Shown: positions 40,797 through 52,374, counted from the first letter of the stretch. The stretch is DNA of 64,000 bases from Sva-07 sp942492715 (GCA_942492715.1 CALOFW010000027.1:248001-312000); one strand, 5' to 3'. The notes: generated by a model not told the origin, from the sequence alone. Program-made: numbers and translations.

Positions 40797-40842
40797 CGCA
40801 ACCATCGAAAACGAAGACCGACGCGAAGAGAGAAGCCAGCAC

Positions 40843-44751
<3,909 letters not shown>

Positions 44752-44764
44752 ATCGGGACACCGC

Positions 44765-44830
44765 CCCGACCCACTTCTTCGTTTGCGTCGCGTTCTCGGT
44801 GGGTCGGGTCACCTGAAATGCAACGCAAAC
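44765..44830. other. interleaved inverted repeats after rpoC
   Basis: CCCGACCCA (44765-44773) pairs with TGGGTCGGG (44800-44808). GTTTGCGT (44781-44788), inside that loop, is complementary to ACGCAAAC (44823-44830) outside it. The two stems together could form a pseudoknot. It lies between the convergent rpoC and antiporter genes and may be the rpoC terminator. Confidence 0.5.
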
Positions 44831-44852
44831 GGGGTGGGCGGCCGGAGCGCGG

Positions 44853-46457
44853 TCAGATCAGGAGTTGCACGATGATCAGCTTGAGGATCATCGCGAGGGG
44901 GAACACGAGCGCGTAGCCGGTGTCGACACGCTCGTCGCCATCGGCTCGCTCGGCCGCGAACGCCAACACGGCGGGTTGCGTCTGGATCCCCGCGACCATG
45001 CCGGCGCCGTCGACGGGATCACGTCGGAGCACCCGGATCATGATCGTCGCCAGCGCGGCGGTGGCTGCCGTGACCAGCACGCCGGCGACGGCCAACTGCA
45101 ACCCCACCCCGGTGCCGACGGCGTCGGCGAACGTCGCCCCCGACCGGATGCCCACACCACCGAGGAACAGCGACACGCCGAGTTGGCGGATCGTGAGGTT
45201 CGCCGCGTACGGGATCTGCCAGGTGAACGGCCCGGACCGGCCGATGGTGCCGAGCACCAGCGCGGCGATCAGCGGCCCGCCCCCGATCCCGAGTTCGATC
45301 TCGCCGCCGCCGGGCAGGGGGATCGTGAGCTGGGCCAGCAGGAGCCCGAGCGCCAGTCCCGTCGCGAATCCCAGCGCGTCGACCTCGCTGAGCCCGCGGT
45401 CCGAATCGCCCAGCGCGGTGGCGATGTCGCCCATCCGGTCCGTCGGGCCAACGACGCGAACGCGGTCGCCGAGACGCAGCACGAAGTCACGGTCGACGAT
45501 CAGGTCGGCGTCGCCCCGCCGCACCCTGGTGGCCATCGCCCCGAATCGGCCCTCGAGGTCGACGTCGCGCAGCTTCGCGCCGGCGAGCTCACGTTTCGAC
45601 ACCGAGATGCGGCGGAAGTCGAGCTTCTTCCGATCGAGCGCCAGATGTCGCTCGCTGCGGTGGCCGGCCCATTCGACGAACCGGTCGACGACATCGGGCG
45701 TGCCGATCACGGTGCACAGGTCGCCGGGCTGCAACACGATGTCGTTCGTGGCGAGGTCGACGCTGCTGTCGTGCTCGACCCGCGAGAACGTCAGGCGCTC
45801 GCCACGCCAGGACCGCAGCTCGCCGAGCGTCGGGAGTCCGCTGCGAGTGACGATCACCGTGGCGCTCGTCGCGTTGCGTTGCCCCGGTTCGCTCGCCGGT
45901 ACCACCTCACCACGACCGGGATGTCGGACCCGGCGCAGCGACCATCCCGCAGCGACGATCATCGCGACCACGCCGAGCGGGTAGGCGAGCGAATAGCCGA
46001 CGACGGGATCGGTGACCTCACCGCTGGCGATCTCGGGAGCGAGCTGTTCGAGCGCCGCCGACAGCGCCGGCGTGTTGGTCTGCGATCCGGCGAAGAGTCC
46101 CGCTCTCGCTCCGGCGTCGAAGTCGAAGAGTGCGCTGACACCTCCGACGGTGAGCCCGATCGCGGCGAGGAGCAGCACCACGGCCAGGCTCACGCGCAGC
46201 CCGTCCTGGCGCAGTCCGCCGAAGAACGCCGGGCCCGATGCCAGACCGACCGTGTAGATGAACAGCGCCAGCCCGAACAGCGGGATGATCGCCGGGAGGT
46301 CGGCGAGGTCCGGTTCGATCGCCGACACCGCGAGACCGGCGAAAAGTGCCGCGGCGGGCCCGAGCCCGACGCCCTTGATCCTCACCCGCGCCAGCGCGGC
46401 GCCGAGAGCGACCACCACGAACAACACGAGGAGCGGATCAGAGGTGAGCACTCCCAC
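44853..46457 (-). CDS. AspT/YidE-type antiporter-family membrane protein with RCK_C domains
   Basis: The 534-aa protein has the architecture of the aspartate-alanine exchanger family: two blocks of five or six helices flanking two cytoplasmic TrkA-C (RCK_C) domains. Block 1 includes YTVGLASGPAFFGGLRQDGL and GSQTNTPALSAALEQL. Block 2 includes the matching LGVSLFLGGVGIRSG and GIQTQPAVLAFAAER. The central domains (about 205-375) contain NDIVLQPGDLCTVIGTPDVV and DFVLRLGDRVRVVGPTDR. The substrate is unknown. The GTG start has TAGAAC 7 nt upstream. Its promoter lies back to back with that of rpsL. Confidence 0.85.
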   Translation of the reverse strand: MGVLTSDPLLVLFVVVALGAALARVRIKGVGLGPAAALFAGLAVSAIEPDLADLPAIIPLFGLALFIYTVGLASGPAFFGGLRQDGLRVSLAVVLLLAAIGLTVGGVSALFDFDAGARAGLFAGSQTNTPALSAALEQLAPEIASGEVTDPVVGYSLAYPLGVVAMIVAAGWSLRRVRHPGRGEVVPASEPGQRNATSATVIVTRSGLPTLGELRSWRGERLTFSRVEHDSSVDLATNDIVLQPGDLCTVIGTPDVVDRFVEWAGHRSERHLALDRKKLDFRRISVSKRELAGAKLRDVDLEGRFGAMATRVRRGDADLIVDRDFVLRLGDRVRVVGPTDRMGDIATALGDSDRGLSEVDALGFATGLALGLLLAQLTIPLPGGGEIELGIGGGPLIAALVLGTIGRSGPFTWQIPYAANLTIRQLGVSLFLGGVGIRSGATFADAVGTGVGLQLAVAGVLVTAATAALATIMIRVLRRDPVDGAGMVAGIQTQPAVLAFAAERADGDERVDTGYALVFPLAMILKLIIVQLLI

Positions 46458-46464
46458 GGCCGCG

Positions 46465-46470
46465 GTTCTA
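46465..46470 (-). promoter_or_regulatory. leaderless -10 box of the antiporter-family gene
   Basis: On the minus strand TAGAAC is followed by 7 nt and the GTG start. Confidence 0.45.
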
Positions 46471-46485
46471 TCACTCGCCGTCCGG

Positions 46486-46514
46486 TTGCGCGACCGATGG
46501 GCTGCCCGTAGCCT
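46486..46514 (+). promoter_or_regulatory. promoter of the rpsL-rpsG unit
   Basis: TTGCGC (46486-46491), 17 bp, then TAGCCT (46509-46514). It leaves a leader of about 130 nt before rpsL. Confidence 0.5.
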
Positions 46515-46653
46515 TGCAGGGTCCTCTCATCGGGTTTCGTTCCATGAACCGATCCGGTGTACGGCGGGCGGGTCGCAACCCGCGATCAGCCCAACTCACC
46601 CCATTTCGATGGCTCTCGCCGCCGAAACGACCTGAACGAACGAGGTTCAATCA

Positions 46654-47025
46654 GTGCCAACCATTCAGCAGCTCGTCCGTCAAGGTCGCAGCTCGAAAGT
46701 CACCAAGAGCAAGACGCCGGCGCTCAAGGGTTCACCCCAGCGCCGCGGTGTCTGCACCCGGGTGTACACCACCACACCGAAGAAGCCGAACTCCGCGCTC
46801 CGCAAGGTTGCTCGCGTCCGTCTCAACTCCGGGATCGAAGTCACCGCCTACATCCCCGGCGAGGGCCACAACCTGCAGGAGCACTCGATCGTGCTCGTGC
46901 GCGGTGGCCGCGTCCGTGACCTCCCCGGCGTGCGCTACAAGATCATCCGCGGCGCACTCGACGCCGTCGGCGTGAAGAACCGCAAGCAGGCCCGCAGCCG
47001 GTACGGCGCGAAGAAGGAGAAGTGA
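46654..47025 (+). CDS. rpsL: 30S ribosomal protein S12
   Basis: The 123-aa decoding-centre protein begins at GTG 46654 (PTIQQLVRQGRSSKV), with GAGG 8 nt upstream. The two streptomycin-relevant lysines are wild type, in TTPKKPNSALRKVARV and near GHNLQEHSIVLVRGGRVRDL. The Asp that is often methylthiolated is present (VRDLPGVRY). rpsG follows 6 bp after the stop. Confidence 0.98.
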   Translation: MPTIQQLVRQGRSSKVTKSKTPALKGSPQRRGVCTRVYTTTPKKPNSALRKVARVRLNSGIEVTAYIPGEGHNLQEHSIVLVRGGRVRDLPGVRYKIIRGALDAVGVKNRKQARSRYGAKKEK

Positions 47026-47031
47026 CCCGAG

Positions 47032-47508
47032 ATGCCACGTAAAGGTCCTGCTCCCCGCCGCGAACTCGTCGCGGATCCCATTCACAAGTCGCAGCTCGTC
47101 ACGCAGATCACCAACAAGGTGATGCTCCACGGCAAGCGCACGGTCGCCGAGAAGATCGTCTACGACGCGATGGAGATCATCCAGTCGCGTCTCGAAGGAG
47201 ACGACATGGCGATCGACACCGTCAAGCGCGCGATCGACAACGTCAAGCCGCCACTCGAGGTGCGCAGCCGCCGCGTCGGTGGTGCCACGTACCAGGTCCC
47301 CGTCGAGGTCCGTCCTCGCCGTGCGACGACGCTGGCGATCCGCTGGGTCGTCGACTACGCACGCGCCCGACGCGAGAAGACGATGGCCGAGTGCCTCGCC
47401 AACGAGCTGATGGACGCCGCCAATGGTCTCGGCGCCGCGATGAAGAAGCGCGACGACATCCAGAAGATGGCCGAGTCCAACAAGGCGTTCGCCCACTACC
47501 GCTGGTGA
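47032..47508 (+). CDS. rpsG: 30S ribosomal protein S7
   Basis: The 158-aa protein nucleates assembly of the 30S head. Family blocks are MPRKGPAPRRELVADPIHKS, LHGKRTVAEKIVYDAMEII, VEVRSRRVGGATYQVPVEV and ESNKAFAHYRW. In most bacteria fusA follows immediately. Here a palindromic terminator and about 6 kb of unrelated genes intervene. Confidence 0.98.
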   Translation: MPRKGPAPRRELVADPIHKSQLVTQITNKVMLHGKRTVAEKIVYDAMEIIQSRLEGDDMAIDTVKRAIDNVKPPLEVRSRRVGGATYQVPVEVRPRRATTLAIRWVVDYARARREKTMAECLANELMDAANGLGAAMKKRDDIQKMAESNKAFAHYRW

Positions 47509-47546
47509 CCGTCTGCCGACGTCGTCGGCGATGATTCTGAACGCGA

Positions 47547-47576
47547 ATGAGCCCGGGCCGTACGGCCCGGGCTCAT
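47547..47576. terminator. 30-bp palindromic terminator after rpsG
   Basis: ATGAGCCCGGGCCG and CGGCCCGGGCTCAT flank a central TA, giving a completely self-complementary 30-mer. It lies between the convergent rpsG and repeat-protein genes and should act in both directions. It shows that the str operon ends at rpsG here. Confidence 0.85.
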
Positions 47577-47597
47577 CTCGTTGACGGGCTCGGTCGA

Positions 47598-48200
47598 TCA
47601 GCTCGAGCCGGGAGTCTCCACCGATGCGACGCTGGCGGGCGATGCCGGGCTGGGCGGCGATGCGACGCTGGCGGGTGATGCGACGCTGGCGGGCGATGCG
47701 ACGCTGGCGGGCGATGCCGGGCTGGGCGGCGATGCGACGCTGGCGGGTGATGCGACGCTGGCGGGCGATGCGACGCTGGCGGGCGATGCGACGCTGGCGG
47801 GCGATGCGACGCTGGCGGGCGATGCGACGCTGGCGGGCGATGCGACGCTGGCGGGCGATGCGACGCTGGCGGGCGATGCGACGCTGGCGGGCGATGCGAC
47901 GCTGGCGGGCGATGCGACGCTGGCGGGCGATGCGACGCTGGCGGGCGATGCGACGCTGGCGGGCGATGCCGGGCTGGCCGCAGACGCAATGGTCGTGGAG
48001 GTGGTGTCGGCCGCGACCGGGATCGAGGTGGTCGTCGGTGCCTCACCCGACGATGCCACCGAGAGGTTCCGGTCGAGGACGACGCCGTCGGGGAGAACGG
48101 TCGGCTCCTCGGCGCCGGCGATGGCGAACCCGCCGATGCCGACACCGACGAGTGCGCCGCTGACTGCAGCGACCTTCCAGTTGATCCGTGTCTTGCGCAT
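47598..48200 (-). CDS. secreted SPASVA-repeat protein
   Basis: The 200-aa protein starts with a signal sequence (INWKVAAVSGALVGVGIGGF, then AIAGAEE with a likely cleavage after AGA). A short linker rich in Thr and Ser (TTTSIPVAADTTSTT) follows. The rest is about twenty six-residue repeats of the type SPASVA, with variant PPSPAS units, and no folded domain. The minus-strand frame was chosen because AAGGAG stands 7 nt before its ATG and it alone has a secretion signal. The repeat DNA is open in other frames too. Ser/Pro/Ala-rich repeats often form extended wall-spanning spacers (inference). A candidate response-regulator site lies 70-100 bp upstream. Confidence 0.75.
   Translation of the reverse strand: MRKTRINWKVAAVSGALVGVGIGGFAIAGAEEPTVLPDGVVLDRNLSVASSGEAPTTTSIPVAADTTSTTIASAASPASPASVASPASVASPASVASPASVASPASVASPASVASPASVASPASVASPASVASPASVASPASVASPASVASPASVASPPSPASPASVASPASVASPASVASPPSPASPASVASVETPGSS
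47623..47982. repeat. 20-unit, 18-bp tandem repeat array
   Basis: Twenty head-to-tail 18-bp units span 360 bp. The main unit is GATGCGACGCTGGCGGGC, and thirteen consecutive copies (47731-47964) are identical except for one T. Variant units with GCCGGGCTGGG occur at 47641 and 47713, and a third variant ends the array at 47965. The 72 bp at 47641-47712 are repeated exactly at 47713-47784, a higher-order duplication. The length is a multiple of 3, so changes in copy number keep the frame. Confidence 0.97.
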
Positions 48201-48269
48201 GTGATGCTCCTTCTCCGTCTTGATGTGTCGTGTGGTCGGTATCAGTTCTCGCAGCTGCGCCTGTGACGA

Positions 48270-48300
48270 CGATGAGTACCCGCTGAGACTTCTCTCATCG
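48270..48300 (-). promoter_or_regulatory. candidate response-regulator operator upstream of the SPASVA-repeat gene
   Basis: On the plus strand the half-sites are CGATGAGTA (48270-48278), CGCTGAGAC (48281-48289) and the inverted CTCTCATCG (48292-48300), spaced 11 bp. The same three half-sites with the same offsets (0, 11, 22) occur at 52298. On the minus strand a GATACC box (48238-48243) lies downstream, so the sites would sit at or just above the -35 position, as for PhoB/OmpR-type activators. Confidence 0.6.
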
Positions 48301-49599
48301 CCTGGATTCCTGCGTTCCGATCAGCAGCCGCTCGGCGCGACGCAGCGTCCGGCGGACTTCGTGGTGCCAGTCGTGTTGCTGGATGCGGAACGGTCCCGTG
48401 GCAAGACCGACGAGCACCCCTGCGGTCACCGCATCGAGCAGCTCGCCGTCGAGGTCCGCTCCGCGGATGAATCCCTGGCGGAGCCCGTCGGCGTAGCGAC
48501 GGACGGCATCGCGATGGCGGCGTTCGATGATCGTCTGCTGGCGGTAGCGGAGATGGCCGAGCACGGTCGCGACGTCGTCGAGCGGGTCGCCCGGGCCGGC
48601 GTCGTCGATGTCGAGCAACCCGGTGATGCGGCCGGCGTCGACAGTGACCTGGGCCTCATAGAGGTCGCCGTGGACCGTCGGTCCGACCCGCCCGGTCGCA
48701 GCCGTGGCGGCGCCGGCGAGCGCCTCGACGAGACGATCGAGGCGCGTCCGTTGGTCGGGGAGCACGACGCCGAGCATTGCTGCGTGTCCGAGTGCGTCGA
48801 CGGTTCGAGGCGTCACCGGGGCGACGTCGGCCAGCTCGACGGCTTGGAGGCGGCGAAGGAGAGCGAGGTACTCATCGGCTTTCGGCCAACCGGGCTGCTG
48901 CGCCTTCAGTCGCAGCCGCAGCGTGTCGCCGGGCAGTTCGGCCATCGCCAGCCATCCTGCGTCGGTGTCGCTGCCGACGATCTCGGGCACCGGCACACCA
49001 GCGGCGAGGAGACGCCGATGTCGCTCGATCACCGCGCCGGCAGCGGCGGTATCGAGCACCTTGACGTAGATCGTTGTGCCGCAGGCACCGGTGACCCGTA
49101 TGACGCATCGTTCGGTTGGCCGGTAGGCGACGACCTCGAGCGAGAGCGGCGGCTCGACGAGGTCGGCAAGACGCGCGGCGGCGGAGTCGGCGGTGACCAT
49201 GTCGGTGAGCGAGGCCAAGCGGGGATCGAACGGCCACCGCCAGACTCCGACCTCGAGCGATCGGCCGTCGGCGTCGGCGACCACGGGGAGCGTGCCTGGC
49301 GGAGGTCCGTGTCGGCTCGTCGACGCGAGCAGTGTCTCGCGGGCGGGTGGGCGGCCACCCCACGACACCTGGGTCTCGTAGCGCACCACCAGGTCGGAGC
49401 CGGGTCGGTACTGGACGTTCGCGGCTCGACACGAATGGAGCCCGCCGCCTGCCGCTCGTACGGCGGTGTCGATGACCTCCCGTGCACCGGGCCCGGTCAG
49501 GTGCACGGCCGCGGGCAGTGCCTCGTCCTCGGCTCGGAACTCGGCGAGACCAACGGCGACCATGGCCAGCAGGTTGCCGCCCGCCGATGTGTGGACCAT
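48295..49599 (-). CDS. APH/choline-kinase-fold phosphotransferase-like protein
   Basis: The 434-aa soluble protein has the aminoglycoside phosphotransferase fold in its C-terminal 270 residues. This includes the catalytic-loop motif VHGDLYEAQV (the usual Asn of HGDxxxxN is Gln) and the metal-binding GLLDIDDAGPGDPLDDVATV (Asp-Ile-Asp in place of Asp-Trp/Phe-Glu). The N-lobe has IYVKVLDTAAAG with a likely ATP-binding Lys. A preceding domain of about 150 residues (VQYRPGSDLVVRYETQV, YRPTERCVIRVTG) looks like a degenerate duplicate of the N-lobe. The substrate is unknown. The gene follows the response regulator by 43 bp and may be the last gene of that operon. Confidence 0.75.
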   Translation of the reverse strand: MVHTSAGGNLLAMVAVGLAEFRAEDEALPAAVHLTGPGAREVIDTAVRAAGGGLHSCRAANVQYRPGSDLVVRYETQVSWGGRPPARETLLASTSRHGPPPGTLPVVADADGRSLEVGVWRWPFDPRLASLTDMVTADSAAARLADLVEPPLSLEVVAYRPTERCVIRVTGACGTTIYVKVLDTAAAGAVIERHRRLLAAGVPVPEIVGSDTDAGWLAMAELPGDTLRLRLKAQQPGWPKADEYLALLRRLQAVELADVAPVTPRTVDALGHAAMLGVVLPDQRTRLDRLVEALAGAATAATGRVGPTVHGDLYEAQVTVDAGRITGLLDIDDAGPGDPLDDVATVLGHLRYRQQTIIERRHRDAVRRYADGLRQGFIRGADLDGELLDAVTAGVLVGLATGPFRIQQHDWHHEVRRTLRRAERLLIGTQESRR

Positions 49600-49626
49600 G
49601 AGGACGAGAGGAGAACTCTCTCATCT
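49596..49626 (-). promoter_or_regulatory. degenerate third copy of the operator pattern
   Basis: CCATGAGGA (49596), AGAGGAGAA (49607) and CTCTCATCT (49618) sit at offsets 0, 11 and 22, as in the two better operators. However, this copy overlaps the start codon of the phosphotransferase-like gene, so it may be chance or a decayed site. Confidence 0.25.
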
Positions 49627-49642
49627 TCGCCGGCGTGGCGCG

Positions 49643-50302
49643 TCACGCCCCGATGCGATATCCCATCCCTCGCACGGTCTGGATCACGTCGTCGCCCAGC
49701 TTGCGGCGGAGATACCTGACGTAGACGTCGACGACATTGGAGCCCGGGTCGAAGTCGTAGCCCCACACATGCGACAGCAACTGTTCGCGGGACAGCACCT
49801 GACCGTCGTGGCGGAGGAACACCTCGAGCAACGAGAACTCGCGGGCGGTCAGCTCGACGACACGCTCGTCGACGCTCGCGCGGCGAGACCGTAGGTCGAG
49901 GCTCACGTTTCCTCCGCTGAGCACCGTCGCCTCCGACGCCGGATCGTCGCGGAGGCGCAGCCGCAGACGGGCGAGCAGTTCTTCGAAGCGAAACGGCTTG
50001 GTCATGTAGTCGTCCGCCCCCTGCTCGAGCCCCGCCACTGTGTCTTCGACGCCGTCGCGGGCGGTCAGGATCAACACCGGAAGGCGCTCGCCGCGGCGGC
50101 GGATGCGCCGGAGTACCTCGTGGCCGTCGATGTCGGGCAGCCCGAGATCGAGGATCATGATGTCGAAGTCCTCGTCCCGTGCGACTGCAGCCGCGTCGAT
50201 GCCGCTCCCGACGGCGTAGGTGGTGTACCCGCTGGCCCGGAGACCCTTCTCGAGGAACGAGACGATCCGGTCCTCGTCCTCGGCGATCAGCACTCTCGTC
50301 AT
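49643..50302 (-). CDS. OmpR/PhoB-family response regulator
   Basis: The 219-aa protein has a receiver domain (1-120) with phosphoacceptor Asp52 (IMILDLGLPDIDG), the acidic pocket EDED (8-11), Thr in LILTARD and the conserved Lys in MTKPF. A winged-helix DNA-binding domain (130-219) follows, with LTAREFSLLEVFLRHDGQVL, LLSHVWGYDFDPGSNVVDVY and YLRRKLG...VRGMGYRI. It lies 18 bp after the kinase gene. OmpR-type regulators bind direct repeats 11 bp apart, which is what is found at 52298 and 48270. These are its probable targets. Confidence 0.95.
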   Translation of the reverse strand: MTRVLIAEDEDRIVSFLEKGLRASGYTTYAVGSGIDAAAVARDEDFDIMILDLGLPDIDGHEVLRRIRRRGERLPVLILTARDGVEDTVAGLEQGADDYMTKPFRFEELLARLRLRLRDDPASEATVLSGGNVSLDLRSRRASVDERVVELTAREFSLLEVFLRHDGQVLSREQLLSHVWGYDFDPGSNVVDVYVRYLRRKLGDDVIQTVRGMGYRIGA

Positions 50303-50320
50303 GGTCGGGCTGCCCTCATG

Positions 50321-51793
50321 TCACGTCTCCTCCTGTGAACTGTTCGTCGCGCCGTTCTCCATCGGCAGGACCAGGGTGAAGCGGGCTCCGCCCCCGGCCG
50401 CATCGGCGACGTCGACGTGACCGCCGTGAGCGCGGGCGACGGCGTCCACGATCGACAGCCCGATACCCATCCCTTCGGGTCGCGAGGCGCGACTGGTCGC
50501 GCCCCGGGCGCTGCGCCGAAAGAGCGACTCGGCCACGTCGGGGTCGATGCCGGATCCGGTGTCCTCCACCCAGATCAGGCCCGAGTGGGTCGACGCGTCG
50601 TCGGCGAGGCCGACCCCGAGGCAGATCCGGTCACCGGTCGAGGTGTGCTCGACAGCGTTCGCCGCAAGGTTCAACACCGCTTGGGACAGGCGGCGAGGGT
50701 CGGCGGTGAGTGTGACGGGATCGTCGAGGTCCACTTCGAGCGTCCACTCGCGCTGTGCGATCGCTGACACGGTCCGCAGGGTGGACGCTGCGAGGTCGGT
50801 CAGGTCGACCGGCTCGAGGTGCAGGAAGTCTCCGCGCTCCGACTGGGCGAGCAGGAGGAGGTCGTTCACGTAGCGGTTCATCCGATCGAGCTCGTCGGTG
50901 ATGATGGCGATCGACTCGGCTCGGTCGGCGGGGTCGTCGCCGATGAGGTCGAGGTGTCCCTGCACGATGGTGATCGGGGTGCGCAACTCGTGTGCGACGT
51001 CGTCGAGGAACTGGCGCTGGCCGTCGAAGCCGCGTTGCAGGCGGTCGAGCATCTCGTTGAACGTCGTGCCGAGTTCCGCGAGTTCGTCGTCACCCTCGAC
51101 TGGGATGCGTGCGGACAGGTCGGCGTCGGAGATGTCGCGCGCGGTGTGGGTCAGGTCCCGTACCGGTCGCAGTATCCGTCCGGACAGCGACCATGCGAGT
51201 GCACCGGACGCAACGAGCACGACGCCCCCGGCGACGAGGAGGACGCGCAGGACCTGCGAGATCGAGGCACGTTCGGGTCCGGGGAACGAGGCGACCACGA
51301 AGGTGCCAAGGGTGGCCGTGTCGGTGCCGAGCGGTACCGCCAGCGAGCGGACCTCGCCGACCGGGGTGTCGAAGTCGTCTCGCCTCGGTGTCGTCGCGGC
51401 GGCCCAGCGCTCGATGATCGCTGGATCGTCGAACAGGTCAGCGGGCGCCTCGAAGCTGCGCAGGAAGGGCTCGCCGTCCACCAGTGTGTAGAACGCCTCG
51501 TCGTCGGCGGGAACACTGCGCGACAGGAACGTGTCGAGGATCGCCTCGACATCGTCGCCGAAGGGTTCGCCCGTTGCGGGATCGGTTCCCTCGGCGAGCA
51601 GCCGCAGTTCCTCGACCTCCTGGGTGAGCGAGCGGTCGATGTCGCGGTCGAGCCGAGTGAGCAGCACCTGTCGGGTGACGACCGCAGCGATGGCCAGAGC
51701 GGCGGCGAGGAGCGCGACATAGCCGATGACAACCCGGGCGCGAATCCCGGGCCGCCACGAGGTGCGGCTGGTGGGCTCAGTCGTCGTCGTCAC
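50321..51793 (-). CDS. membrane sensor histidine kinase
   Basis: The kinase of about 490 aa has a first transmembrane helix near the N-terminus (VIGYVALLAAALAIAAVV) and an extracytoplasmic sensor of about 140 residues. A second helix (LLVAGGVVLVASGALAWSLS) and a HAMP linker (GRILRPVRDLTHTARDISDA) follow. The dimerisation helix has the phosphorylated His268 in DDVAHELRTPI. The ATPase domain has NLAANAVEHT, EDTGSGID and GMGIGLSIVDAVARAHGG. The GTG at 51793, overlapping the acidic-protein gene by 17 bp, is the best start. The frame is open further upstream only as a shadow of the repeats. The sensor domain has no recognised ligand motif. Confidence 0.9.
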   Translation of the reverse strand: MTTTTEPTSRTSWRPGIRARVVIGYVALLAAALAIAAVVTRQVLLTRLDRDIDRSLTQEVEELRLLAEGTDPATGEPFGDDVEAILDTFLSRSVPADDEAFYTLVDGEPFLRSFEAPADLFDDPAIIERWAAATTPRRDDFDTPVGEVRSLAVPLGTDTATLGTFVVASFPGPERASISQVLRVLLVAGGVVLVASGALAWSLSGRILRPVRDLTHTARDISDADLSARIPVEGDDELAELGTTFNEMLDRLQRGFDGQRQFLDDVAHELRTPITIVQGHLDLIGDDPADRAESIAIITDELDRMNRYVNDLLLLAQSERGDFLHLEPVDLTDLAASTLRTVSAIAQREWTLEVDLDDPVTLTADPRRLSQAVLNLAANAVEHTSTGDRICLGVGLADDASTHSGLIWVEDTGSGIDPDVAESLFRRSARGATSRASRPEGMGIGLSIVDAVARAHGGHVDVADAAGGGARFTLVLPMENGATNSSQEET

Positions 51794-52262
51794 GACCGTC
51801 GTCGTCCTCGTCGTCCTCGTCGTCGTCCGCCTCGTCGACCTCGTCCTCGTCGTCCTCGTCGTCGTCCGCCTCGTCGACCTCGTCGTCGTCACGGCCGTCG
51901 TCGTCGTCCGCCTCGTCGACCTCGTCGTCGTTCCATGCAATCGGGGGTGGCGGTGGGACGGGCGTCGGTGGAGCCGGAGGCGGGCTGGGCGCCGGAAGCG
52001 TCGGAGCTTGCGTCGTCGGCGCTGTCGTCGTCGCCAAGGAGTCCGGCTCAGTCGTGGTCGGGACAACGATCGGCTCCGCGGGAGCGGAGGTCGCCGGGGA
52101 TGTCGCCGGGGATGTCGCCGGAACGAGCTCGATCAGCTCGATGGCGGGTTGGTCGTCGTCGAAGGCGCCGACGGCGACCTGGACGAGCGCGATGCCCACC
52201 CCGGCTGCGACGACGAACGTGACGGCGAGGGCGAGTACTCGAAGGACCGGGTGCGACGACAT
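51777..52262 (-). CDS. membrane-anchored protein with acidic repeat tail
   Basis: The 161-aa protein has an N-terminal hydrophobic segment (VLRVLALAVTFVVAAGVGIA) that should act as a signal anchor. A Pro/Thr/Ala linker (TTTAPTTQAPTLPAP, PPTPVPPPPP) and a C-terminal stretch of about 50 residues made almost only of Asp and Glu (DDEVDEADDDDGRDDDEVDE and further units) follow. The acidic tail would lie outside the membrane, where it could bind Ca2+ or other cations or cationic peptides (inference). ATG 52262 was chosen because GAGGA stands 5 nt upstream. It is the first gene of the unit that continues with the kinase and regulator, and a candidate operator lies 36-66 bp upstream. Confidence 0.8.
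   Translation of the reverse strand: MSSHPVLRVLALAVTFVVAAGVGIALVQVAVGAFDDDQPAIELIELVPATSPATSPATSAPAEPIVVPTTTEPDSLATTTAPTTQAPTLPAPSPPPAPPTPVPPPPPIAWNDDEVDEADDDDGRDDDEVDEADDDEDDEDEVDEADDDEDDEDDDGRDDDD
51821..51926. repeat. three-copy imperfect tandem repeat coding the acidic tail
   Basis: The 25-mer beginning CGTCGTCCGCCTCGTCGACC occurs at 51821, 51860 and 51902, giving periods of 39 and 42 bp (13 and 14 codons), so frame is kept. GTC triplets fill the spaces between. Confidence 0.75.
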
Positions 52263-52297
52263 GTCGGTCCTCAGCATCGCGCCTGCCGGCGTCGGCC

Positions 52298-52328
52298 CGA
52301 TGAGAACTCGATGAGAAGACTCTCATGG
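52298..52328 (-). promoter_or_regulatory. candidate response-regulator operator upstream of the acidic-protein/kinase/regulator operon
   Basis: On the plus strand the half-sites are CGATGAGAA (52298-52306), CGATGAGAA (52309-52317) and the inverted CTCTCATGG (52320-52328). A weak -10 (GATGCT, 52272-52277) follows on the minus strand, so the site would overlap the -35 region. Identical spacing at 48270 suggests a shared regulator and autoregulation. Confidence 0.65.
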
Positions 52329-52374
52329 ACTGGGGCCGGGTTGCGGCCGGCGCCGGTTGCGGACTCCCGCGTTC

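Noticed and set aside
46524..46532. CTCTCATCG in the rpsL leader as another response-regulator site
   Set aside because: Only a single half-site; the positions 11 and 22 bp away do not match, so it is probably chance.
47623..47982. Tandem array considered as a CRISPR
   Set aside because: Units are contiguous 18-mers without unique spacers and lie within a coding frame with a signal sequence; no cas genes are present.
47581..48204. Plus-strand frame through the tandem repeat (DATLAG repeats)
   Set aside because: No ribosome-binding site or signal sequence, and it starts on the arm of the rpsG terminator region. The minus-strand frame has AAGGAG and a secretion signal.
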